A DNA stretch of 15,481 nucleotides, taken from Armatimonadota bacterium. Lineage in GTDB: Bacteria > Armatimonadota > Zipacnadia > Zipacnadales > UBA11051. Positions 6,880 to 13,644 of the stretch are shown piece after piece. Position 1 is the first letter of the stretch. Each line of letters begins with the position of its first letter. The DNA lies in the NCBI GenBank assembly GCA_003542955.1, contig DPJP01000285.1:173-15653 (forward strand). The letters run 5' to 3'. The notes beneath the pieces were generated by a model that saw only the letters and a program-made list of their open reading frames with translations, searched no databases and was not told the DNA's origin. The translations under genes and the position numbers were made by a program.

Positions 6880-7794
6880 ATGAAGAAGGCCATATTCAGA
6901 CGATGGACAGTCGCAGCCGTTATCATCGGCGTGATCCTGCTCTCGAGCATGCTGTTCGGGCTGCCGGAGGGCAGTGTGGCTGTTATCACACGCTTCGGCG
7001 CCCCGGTGAGGGTGTACGATCAGGCGGGCCTGCATATCAAGCTGCCAATCCCCTTTGAGCAGAACTACATTCTCGATGCAAGGCGGCAGTTGTACGAAAC
7101 ACGCCTGACCGAGACGCTGACGCGTGACAAGAAGAACGTCATCCTGGTCACCTACACGATATGGAAGGTCTCGGCCCAGAAGGTCCCCGATGACCCCATT
7201 CGCTTCCTCCAGGCAGTCGGCACGCTGGAGAACGCTAACTCCAAGCTCGACGGGGTCGTCACCAACGCCAAGAACGCCGTGCTGGGCAACTACGATTTCT
7301 CGGCCCTGGTCTCAAACAAGCCGGAGGAACAGAAACTCGACCAGATCGAGGAGCAGATGCTCGCCGATGTCCGCGAGGAGGCCCTCAATCGCTATGGGAT
7401 TGACGTGATCCAGGTAGGCATGCAGAGGCTTGCGCTGCCGGAGGAGAACGTCGCATACGTCTTCGACCAGATGAGGGCAGAGCGCAAGCAGTACGCAGAG
7501 CGCTTCAGAGCAGAAGGCGAACGGGAGGCCAGCAACATCCGCTCCGAGACCGATCTCCAGGTTGCCAAGCTGCGTGCCGAAGGCAGCCAGAAGGCCGAGG
7601 AGATACGGGGTGACGCAGAAGCGGACGCAGCCAGAATCTACACCGCCGCCCACACCCTCGACCCGGGTTTCTACCGCTTCCTGCGTTCTCTCGACTCCCT
7701 GGAGGCGATGATGGGGCAGTCGACGACGGTTGTGCTCGACACCGACTCGCCGCCGTTCGACGTACTCAAGCAGCCCGGAATGAGTGGCGAATAG
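6880..7794 (+). CDS. hflC: HflC-like SPFH/band 7 protein
   Basis: This 304-residue protein has a single N-terminal membrane span (residues about 10-27) after a KKAIFRR basic start, then an SPFH domain (about 28-195: EGSVAVITRFGAPVRVYDQAGLHIKLPIPF in outline) and the long charged helix typical of HflC: MRAERKQYAERFRAEGEREA (198-217), RAEGSQKAEEIRGDAEADAA (232-251), and DPGFYRFLRSL (261-271). In E. coli, HflC assembles with HflK into a large periplasmic cage that encloses and controls the membrane protease FtsH. No ftsH is in this window. I use the ATG at 6880 with GGAGG at 6864-6868; the 11-base spacing is slightly long. Starts further upstream would add a non-hydrophobic tail overlapping the previous gene. 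It sits between two HflK-like genes, suggesting a three-component oligomer. Confidence 0.9.
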   Translation: MKKAIFRRWTVAAVIIGVILLSSMLFGLPEGSVAVITRFGAPVRVYDQAGLHIKLPIPFEQNYILDARRQLYETRLTETLTRDKKNVILVTYTIWKVSAQKVPDDPIRFLQAVGTLENANSKLDGVVTNAKNAVLGNYDFSALVSNKPEEQKLDQIEEQMLADVREEALNRYGIDVIQVGMQRLALPEENVAYVFDQMRAERKQYAERFRAEGEREASNIRSETDLQVAKLRAEGSQKAEEIRGDAEADAARIYTAAHTLDPGFYRFLRSLDSLEAMMGQSTTVVLDTDSPPFDVLKQPGMSGE

Positions 7795-7805
7795 GGGGAG
7801 ACGGC

Positions 7806-8963
7806 ATGACTGACGACAACAGACGCGCAATTACCGATAGCCTCGACGCCGCCTTCAGGTTCCTCAGATGGGGCGCGATCGTGGTGCTCGCGGCCATCGC
7901 GCTATCGGGTGTCACATACGTTCGCTCCCACGAGCAGGCGGTGGTCGTTCGCTTTGGGAAACTCGCCGGGGCGACCGCGGCCGACCAGGTGCACGGTCCG
8001 GGCATCCTGATCGCCTATCCCTACCTGATTGACAGGATCATTCGGGTGCCCGTGCGCACGGTGCAGGAAATGGAGATAGCCGACTTCGCAATCGGCACGG
8101 CAGGCGCGCAGCCGGCCGCCGCCGAGGCGCAGGAACAGACCGACACCGAGGCGGGCGAGCAGACCGCCGAGCAGCCCTCGGAGGCGGGGGCAACACCCGA
8201 GAACACCACTATCGACCCCACAAAGATGGGATACTGCGTCACCGGCGACCAGAATATAGTCCATGCCGATGTCGTGGTGAAGCTCCAGATATCTGACCCC
8301 ATCAACTACGCGCTGTATGTGAAGGACCCTGAGGCTGTCGTCCGCTCGACCGTCTGCGAGGCGCTCACGCAGGCAATCGGCGCCAAGGGTGTAGACAGCG
8401 TGCTGGCGGAGGGGAAGAAGGACCTCGCAGTAGCGGTTCGCGACCGCGCCCAGAAGCGCCTTGATGAAACGAACACCGGCGTGCAACTGGCGGCTCTGGA
8501 GTTCAGGGAGATTGTGCCGCCGGCGGCCGTTGCGCCCGATTTCGAGGACGTCATCAACGCGTACGTCGAAAAGCAGACGAAGGTCCAGGAAGCCCAGACG
8601 TACCGCGAACAGGAGGTTCCAAAGGCGCAGGCCGACAGGGACAGGGCGATCTCGGAGGCGCAGGCCTTCGCCGCCGACCGCCTTGCGCGGGCGCGGGGTG
8701 AGGCGGCCACATTCAAGAGCGTGCTCGCCGAGTACCGCGCCAACCCGAAAGTGGTGCGAGAGCGGCTCTACCGCGAGAAGGTCGAGAAGATCATCGGCGG
8801 TGTAGGCAAGCGGCTGCTGGTACCGCACAAGGGCTCCGCGACCAGGCTTATCTTGCCCGCCCCGAGTGCCGCCGACCAGTCAGCAACGCCCGCCACACCG
8901 TCTGCGCCTGCCCAGGGCTCTGCCACCGCGCCGACTAAGCCGCAGGAGCAGGGGGAGCGTTGA
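7806..8963 (+). CDS. hflK: HflK-like SPFH/band 7 protein with acidic insert and Pro/Ala-rich tail
   Basis: The product has 385 residues: a single membrane span near 22-38, SPFH signatures SHEQAVVVRFGKL (41-53) and GPGILIAYPYLIDRIIRVPV (64-83), the HflK hallmark VTGDQNIVHADVVVKLQISDP (from 145) and a charged coiled-coil region (about 255-335). Two features differ from standard HflK. A Glu/Gln/Ala/Thr-rich low-complexity insert of about 40 residues (98-137) lies before the TGDQNIV strand. A Pro/Ala/Ser/Thr-rich tail (351-385) is at the C-terminus, where E. coli HflK also has a disordered end. AGGGGGAG just before the ATG supports the start. It lies 11 bases after the HflC-like gene and 43 before the metal ATPase gene. 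Expected to lie outside the cytoplasm and co-assemble with the other two SPFH proteins. Confidence 0.9.
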   Translation: MTDDNRRAITDSLDAAFRFLRWGAIVVLAAIALSGVTYVRSHEQAVVVRFGKLAGATAADQVHGPGILIAYPYLIDRIIRVPVRTVQEMEIADFAIGTAGAQPAAAEAQEQTDTEAGEQTAEQPSEAGATPENTTIDPTKMGYCVTGDQNIVHADVVVKLQISDPINYALYVKDPEAVVRSTVCEALTQAIGAKGVDSVLAEGKKDLAVAVRDRAQKRLDETNTGVQLAALEFREIVPPAAVAPDFEDVINAYVEKQTKVQEAQTYREQEVPKAQADRDRAISEAQAFAADRLARARGEAATFKSVLAEYRANPKVVRERLYREKVEKIIGGVGKRLLVPHKGSATRLILPAPSAADQSATPATPSAPAQGSATAPTKPQEQGER

Positions 8964-9006
8964 CGCCCATCATGCATGCGAAGCCAATGACAGGAGAACC
9001 ATCCTG

Positions 9007-11010
9007 ATGTCAGATACCATCGGCGTACACGCAGCACCAGTGGCCGAGCGCCTTCGTCAGGCGGTGGAGCCGACCTTGACCGATGAGGAGCGCTCCCGCA
9101 TTGGCAGACGCATCGGCACTGCGCTCGCAGCGACCGCCCTGCTCATCGTCGGCACGATCTACGCGAAGGTGCTGCCGGATCAGACAGCCGTGGCCGACCT
9201 GTTGTTGTTCGTCGGGGCCATCATCGCCGCAGTGCCCCTCTTCAGCGCAGCACTCCACGGCGTGGGCTGTCCGGCGTGCAGCCACCTCCGAGAGACGCAC
9301 CACGAGCACGATCACGGCGCGGAGGCGTGCAGCACAGACGGCAGTGAGCAAGAGCACCACAGCGGTGGCATCATGGACCAACTTGTCTCCATCGCCGTCC
9401 TGGCAGCCATCGCCACCGGCGAGTATGCCACCGCCATTCTCGTTCCGCTGCTCATGGCCATCGGGCACTTTCTGGAGGAGCGCAGCCTGCTCGGGGCACG
9501 CGCGGCCATCGACGGACTCAAACGCCTGCGCGCCGAACACGCGACCCGCATCAACGACGGCGTCGAACAGACCGTCCCGATTGATGATCTTGCGGTCGGG
9601 GACGTCCTCGTCATCCGCCCTGCTGAGATACTCCCCGCGGACGGCACAGTCACCGAGGGCCACTCCGCGGTCGATCAGAGTAGTGTCACGGGAGAGACTG
9701 TGCCCGAGGATGTCGCTCCCGGCAGCGCGGTCTTCGCCGGCACGCTGAATGTCTCGGGGCTGTTGCACGTGAGGGTGACGGGCCTGGGGCACGATACCGC
9801 GATGGGGAAGGTTCTCGACACACTGCGGTCGGCGGAGCAATCGCGCGCGCCGGTCACGCAGATACTCGAGCGCTACACCGCCTACTACATGCCCTTTGTG
9901 CTCATTGTTGCGGTGGTCTCGCTGTTGCTCTCACAGGAGATGTCGCGGGCGGTCGCCGTCCTGGTGGTGGCCTGCCCATGCGCGCTCGTACTGTCAAGTT
10001 CCACCGCCATGGTCGCCGCTCTGGCTATGGCATCCCGCTATGGTATCCTGATCAAGAACACCCGCTTTCTGGAGGTGCTCAGTGACGTTCGAACGCTGAT
10101 TCTGGACAAGACCGGCACCGTCACATTTGGTCACCTCGACGTCACGGGCAGCGAGCCGCTGGGAGCGGCAACGGAGAGGGAACTGCTGGAGGCTGCGCTC
10201 ACCTGCTCTCACGGGTCGAGGCATCCGGTCTCACGCGCGGTCACTGCCGCAGCTCGGGATGCAGGCATTGAGCCGAGCGCGAGCGCCGAGGTCACCGAGT
10301 TGCCCGGGAAGGGCGTCGAGGCCCGCACCGACGACGGTACGGTCCAGTTGGGAAGTGCGGCGTGGCTTGAAGTATCGCCGGCGGATGAGCATCGCACCGA
10401 ACACCATCCAGGCCCCGTCGTCTGGGTGAAGCGTAGCGGCCAACTGCTCGGAGCCATCCTGATGGCGGATCGTCCGCGCCCCGAGGCGAGGCAGGCGCTT
10501 GCCGATCTCCGCGCCCTGGGCATCAGGCGGACCATACTGCTGACAGGTGATCGCGAGCCCGTCGCCAAGAATATGGCAGAGCACCTGGGCATTGACGAAT
10601 GCCGCGCCGAGTTGCTGCCTACCGAGAAGCTCGAGAGCGTCCAGGCCGAGGCCGAAAGCGGAGAGCGCGTGCTGGCCGTCGGCGACGGCGTCAACGACGC
10701 GCCGGCTCTGGCCAGAGCCGACGTCGGCGTGGCGATGGGAGCAATGGGGTCGGATGCGGCGATCCAGAGCGCCGACATCGCATTGATGACCAACGATATC
10801 GGTCGGCTTGTCACTGCCGTCAAGCTGTCACGGATGACGCGACGGACCATTGCCGTCAATGTCGCGGTGGGTATCAGCTCGGCATTGATCATGATCATTC
10901 TGGCATCACTTGGGTTCGTGGGCGCCATCGTCGGTGCGCTCGTGCACAACATCGGAGCGGTCGCCGTGGTCGTCAACAGCGCCCGGCTGCTCCGCGCACA
11001 ACTTGATTGA
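9007..11010 (+). CDS. P1B-type heavy-metal-translocating ATPase
   Basis: The product has 667 residues with eight predicted spans. Visible motifs: TGE (228-230) in the actuator domain, CPC (323-325) in the sixth span, DKTGT with phosphorylated Asp367, SRHP (404-407) of the P1B nucleotide-binding domain, and GDGVNDAP (559-566). Such enzymes normally export soft transition metals from the cytoplasm. There is no N-terminal HMA (CxxC) domain. Instead a Cys/His-rich loop lies between the second and third spans (about 88-118: CPAC, ETHHEHDHG, AEAC, EHH). The last span reads ALVHNIGAV (644-652), with His-Asn where ZntA-type zinc/cadmium pumps have Asp, and the seventh span lacks their Lys, so I give no symbol or metal. 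The ATG has AGGAGA ten bases upstream; upstream in-frame codons overlap the HflK gene and encode no expected sequence. The neighbours are SPFH proteins and a metal ABC transporter. Confidence 0.93.
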   Translation: MSDTIGVHAAPVAERLRQAVEPTLTDEERSRIGRRIGTALAATALLIVGTIYAKVLPDQTAVADLLLFVGAIIAAVPLFSAALHGVGCPACSHLRETHHEHDHGAEACSTDGSEQEHHSGGIMDQLVSIAVLAAIATGEYATAILVPLLMAIGHFLEERSLLGARAAIDGLKRLRAEHATRINDGVEQTVPIDDLAVGDVLVIRPAEILPADGTVTEGHSAVDQSSVTGETVPEDVAPGSAVFAGTLNVSGLLHVRVTGLGHDTAMGKVLDTLRSAEQSRAPVTQILERYTAYYMPFVLIVAVVSLLLSQEMSRAVAVLVVACPCALVLSSSTAMVAALAMASRYGILIKNTRFLEVLSDVRTLILDKTGTVTFGHLDVTGSEPLGAATERELLEAALTCSHGSRHPVSRAVTAAARDAGIEPSASAEVTELPGKGVEARTDDGTVQLGSAAWLEVSPADEHRTEHHPGPVVWVKRSGQLLGAILMADRPRPEARQALADLRALGIRRTILLTGDREPVAKNMAEHLGIDECRAELLPTEKLESVQAEAESGERVLAVGDGVNDAPALARADVGVAMGAMGSDAAIQSADIALMTNDIGRLVTAVKLSRMTRRTIAVNVAVGISSALIMIILASLGFVGAIVGALVHNIGAVAVVVNSARLLRAQLD

Positions 11011-11021
11011 GCCGGTATCCT

Positions 11022-11036
11022 CCACCACGATGGTGG
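11022..11036 (+). repeat. Short hairpin in the ATPase-znuA gap
   Basis: CCACCA (11022-11027) and TGGTGG (11031-11036) form a perfect 6-bp stem with a CGA loop, 11 bases after the ATPase stop codon and 23 before the binding-protein start. Its bases resemble the CACCAC/GTGGTG hairpin in front of the membrane-SPFH gene. No T-run follows, so it is not an obvious terminator. It may set relative expression within the operon or be chance. Confidence 0.3.
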
Positions 11037-11059
11037 CAGATTCGCTGGAGGCCGGAACC

Positions 11060-12022
11060 ATGCCACACCGCATTGTGATCGCCGCGGCTCTGGTTGCCGC
11101 GCTAGTAGGTACGCTCGGTGGGTGCGAGCGGGTGTCGCGAGCGCCCGAGGACACCGCGTTGGCACAGCCGTCCGTGCCGGCCCGGGATACGGGGCTGTTG
11201 GTGGTCGCCAGCATCCCGCCACAGGCCTACCTGATGGAGCGTCTTGCGCCGACGGGCACATCCATCGTGGTTCTCGTCGGGCCGGGGCAGTCGCCGGAGA
11301 CCTACGACCCGACGCCGGCACAGATGACTGAGCTTGCCAACGCGGATATGTACTTCAGGATTGGTCTACCATTCGAGGAACGTCTGTTGGAGAAGCTATC
11401 GACAATCGCGCCAAACCTGGCCGTGGTGGATACCCGTGAGGGCATCGAGCTCCGACACATCGAGGGCCACACGCACGCCGAAGGCGGGGAGGGCCATGAG
11501 GCCGGGCAGTTGGACCCGCACATCTGGCTTGCCCCGCGGCTGTTCGCGAAGCAGGCCGTGACTGTCGCCAATGGGCTGCAACGACTGCTGCCGGGTTCGG
11601 CTGCTGCAATTGAGCGGAGCCTGAGCGGCCTTCTGGCCGACCTCGATAGACTCGATGGTGAGATTGCGGCGATGCTGAAGCCGTTCGCGGGACAGACATT
11701 CTACGTCTTCCATCCCGCGTTCGGCTACTTCGCCGACGCCTACGGCCTGCGACAGGCGCCGATCGAGACCGGGGGGAAGGAGCCGGCCCCACAGCAGCTT
11801 GCCACACTCATGGAGAATGCGAGCGCGGCAGGGGCGCGGGTCATCTTCGTCCAGCCGGAGTTCGCGACCGCCGGGGCGGAGGCGGTAGCTCGACAGATCG
11901 GTGCGACGGTAGTGCCTCTGGACCCGCTGTCACGCGACTACATCGCCAACCTCCGCGGCATTGCCGCCGGGATCGCGGCCGGCCTCGGTGGCACTACCGG
12001 CGCAGGGGAATCGGGGTCCTGA
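11060..12022 (+). CDS. znuA: Metal ABC transporter substrate-binding lipoprotein (ZnuA/TroA cluster A-I)
   Basis: This 320-residue protein starts with a lipoprotein signal (RIVIAAALVAALVGT) and lipobox LGGC with Cys22, so it should be membrane-tethered outside the cytoplasm and deliver metal to the permease. Recognisable fold positions: VVASIPPQAYLMERLAP (48-64), GPGQSPETYDPTPAQ (74-88), DPHIWLAPR (152-160, His154), FHPAFGYFADAYGL (217-230, His218), and VPLDPLSRDYIANLR (285-299, Asp288 the likely fourth ligand). Where most family members have His in S/DPH-x-Y, this protein has Glu80. A His-rich loop (133-146: HIEGHTHAEGGEGH) precedes the second ligand, as in ZnuA-type zinc proteins. GGAGG (11047-11051) stands eight bases before the ATG; an ATG at 11030 lacks a site. 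The stop overlaps the next start by one base. The metal may be zinc or manganese; the symbol reflects family membership. Confidence 0.9.
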   Translation: MPHRIVIAAALVAALVGTLGGCERVSRAPEDTALAQPSVPARDTGLLVVASIPPQAYLMERLAPTGTSIVVLVGPGQSPETYDPTPAQMTELANADMYFRIGLPFEERLLEKLSTIAPNLAVVDTREGIELRHIEGHTHAEGGEGHEAGQLDPHIWLAPRLFAKQAVTVANGLQRLLPGSAAAIERSLSGLLADLDRLDGEIAAMLKPFAGQTFYVFHPAFGYFADAYGLRQAPIETGGKEPAPQQLATLMENASAAGARVIFVQPEFATAGAEAVARQIGATVVPLDPLSRDYIANLRGIAAGIAAGLGGTTGAGESGS

Positions 12023-12786
12023 TGAGCGAATGCGCCGTCGAGTTCAGCAGCGTGTCGTTCGGCTATGGGGACGCTCCCGTGCTCATAGACGTTGACTTCT
12101 CGATACGCCATCACGACTTCGTAGGCATCGTGGGGCCGAATGGGGGCGGCAAGACAACACTGCTGAAGCTGCTGCTGGGCCTGATCGAGCCACAGGCTGG
12201 GAGTATCAGCGTGCTCGGCCTGCCGCCGTCGCGGGCGCGGCGGCGACTGGGCTATGTGCCCCAGCAATTCGTTTATGACGTCAGCTTCCCGATCTCCGTG
12301 CTCGATGTTGTGCTCATGGGGCGCCTGGGAGTAGGGAACCTCGTGGGGTCATATCGTCCCGCTGATGTCGAGGACGCCCGCATACACCTGGAGCAGGTGG
12401 GGCTTGGGGAGCTGATGCACCGGCACTTCTCGGCGATGTCGGGCGGGCAGCGTCAGCGGGCGCTGATTGCCCGTGCACTGGTCGGTCACCCGGAGATGCT
12501 TATCCTCGATGAACCTACGGCAAACCTCGACGCGCAGGCCGAGACGGAGGTGCACAGCCTGCTCGACCAGCTGCACAGGACGTTGACCATCATCATGGTC
12601 ACCCATGATTTCAGCTTCGTGTCCCGCTCGGTGGAAACCGTGCTGTGCGTGAACAGACATGTGCGCAGGCACCCGACGACCAACCTGGAGGAGATGTCGG
12701 GCGAGCTGCTCAGCAGCATCTACGGCACACAACTCAGGGCGGTCCGCCACGATCAGAGCTGCGGGGGTGAACCCCACGGTGACTGA
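12022..12786 (+). CDS. znuC: Metal ABC transporter ATP-binding protein (ZnuC-like)
   Basis: This 254-residue cytoplasmic ATPase powers the metal permease. Walker A is GPNGGGKT (38-45), the Q-loop is in YVPQQF (79-83), the ABC signature is SGGQRQRALIARAL (140-153), Walker B is MLILDEPTANLD (159-170), and the switch His is His195 in VTHDFSF. All catalytic residues are present. The segment LCVNRHVRRHP (208-218), followed by SSIYGTQLRAVRHD (231-244), is the C-terminal region typical of zinc/manganese-type ABC ATPases (A-I family), here ending in a short Cys/His tail. The gene starts inside the stop codon of znuA (TGATG), so translation is probably coupled. It overlaps the permease gene at its other end. 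Confidence 0.94.
   Translation: MSECAVEFSSVSFGYGDAPVLIDVDFSIRHHDFVGIVGPNGGGKTTLLKLLLGLIEPQAGSISVLGLPPSRARRRLGYVPQQFVYDVSFPISVLDVVLMGRLGVGNLVGSYRPADVEDARIHLEQVGLGELMHRHFSAMSGGQRQRALIARALVGHPEMLILDEPTANLDAQAETEVHSLLDQLHRTLTIIMVTHDFSFVSRSVETVLCVNRHVRRHPTTNLEEMSGELLSSIYGTQLRAVRHDQSCGGEPHGD
12763..12770 (+). promoter_or_regulatory. Ribosome-binding site deciding the znuB start
   Basis: GGGGGTGA, one mismatch from the ideal GGAGGTGA, lies inside the 3' end of znuC, eight bases before a GTG at 12779. An alternative in-frame GTG at 12767 lies inside this motif and has no good site of its own, so the downstream GTG is preferred. This gives an 8-base overlap with znuC. Confidence 0.6.
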
Positions 12787-13642
12787 CTTCATCGGCGCTG
12801 TGGGCCGCTACCCGTTCCTGCAGTACGCTCTGGCGGCGGGGCTGTTGGCGAGCGTGGCCTGCGGGATGATTGGCAGCTACGTGGCGGTTCGCCGCATCAC
12901 CTACATCGCTGGCGGCATCGCCCACTGCGTGCTGGGGGGGCTCGGCGCGGCGCGGTACCTGAGTGTCGTACACGGATGGACCTGGCTCCATCCGCTCCAC
13001 GGTGCGGTGGTTGCCGCGCTTGCCGCGGCGGTCATCATCGGGCTGGTCACTCTACGCTGGCGACAGAGTGAGGATACCGTGATCAGCGCGTTGTGGGCCG
13101 TCGGGATGGCCGTCGGCGTGCTGTTCATCTGGCACACACCCGGCTACGGCGAAAACCTGATGAGCTACCTGTTCGGCAACATCCTGATGGTGAGCCCAAC
13201 CGAGCTGTGGCTGCTTCTCGCTCTTGATGCCGTGGTCGTGGCCTGTGTGCTCGCCTTCCATCGGCAACTGCTGGCAGTCTGTTTCGACGAGGAGTTCGCG
13301 CGACTGCGGGGGGTCAACGTCGAGGTCTTCTACCTGCTACTGCTGTGCTTGACGGCGTTGACGGTCGTGGTGCTGGTGCCGGTGGTGGGGCTGGTGATGG
13401 TGATTGCGCTCCTGAGTCTGCCCGTCGCTCTGGGGGTTCGGCTCGCCAAGTCGCTCTGGGGTGTGATGCTAATCGGGGGGCTCTTGAGCGCGGTGTTCAC
13501 GACGGCGGGGCTCGGGATCAGCTACACGGCCGACCTGCCTGCCGGTGCGGTGACAATCGTCCTTGCCGGCGCCGTCTATCTGCTGGTGACGGCGGGTGCG
13601 GGGATCGGCTCGCGTCTGCGACGGGCGAACCGCCGGGGCTGA
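12779..13642 (+). CDS. znuB: Metal ABC transporter permease (ABC-3 / ZnuB-like)
   Basis: This 287-residue membrane protein has about eight or nine hydrophobic spans. The first lies near 13-35, with the family segment GSYVAVRRITYIAGGIAHCVLGG in outline (32-54; family members read GSY-x-RR...H-x-VL). It also has SYLFGNILMVSP (129-140), the cytoplasmic coupling segment AVCFDEEFARLRGVNVEVFY (166-185), and VPVVGLVMVIALLSLPVA (200-217). It forms the channel through which metal from the lipoprotein passes, driven by the ZnuC-type ATPase. The GTG start at 12779 is chosen from its ribosome site; a GTG four codons earlier is possible. It is the last gene of the plus-strand cluster, stopping two bases before the end of the convergent PAS gene. 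Zinc is the commonest substrate of this family, with manganese or iron as alternatives. Confidence 0.93.
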   Translation: MTDFIGAVGRYPFLQYALAAGLLASVACGMIGSYVAVRRITYIAGGIAHCVLGGLGAARYLSVVHGWTWLHPLHGAVVAALAAAVIIGLVTLRWRQSEDTVISALWAVGMAVGVLFIWHTPGYGENLMSYLFGNILMVSPTELWLLLALDAVVVACVLAFHRQLLAVCFDEEFARLRGVNVEVFYLLLLCLTALTVVVLVPVVGLVMVIALLSLPVALGVRLAKSLWGVMLIGGLLSAVFTTAGLGISYTADLPAGAVTIVLAGAVYLLVTAGAGIGSRLRRANRRG

Positions 13643-13644
13643 GT

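Noticed and set aside
7902..8828. Minus-strand open frame of 308 codons opposite the HflK-like gene
   Set aside because: Shadow of the coding strand; the sense protein has clear SPFH signatures and the antisense one has none.
4977..8963. Assigning the SPFH proteins to flotillin/NfeD-type (floT/yqfA) families
   Set aside because: The TGDQNIV and AERFRAEGEREA/DPGFYRFLRSL signatures are those of HflK and HflC. There is no NfeD-like OB-fold gene nearby.
9007..9270. An N-terminal HMA metal-binding domain on the ATPase
   Set aside because: The first 85 residues contain no GMxCxxC or similar motif and lead directly into the first two membrane spans.
10209..11321. Minus-strand open frame of 370 codons opposite the P-type ATPase and znuA
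   Set aside because: The sense strand carries every P1B ATPase motif in order. The antisense peptide is Ser/Arg/Pro/Ala-rich and spans two unrelated sense genes.
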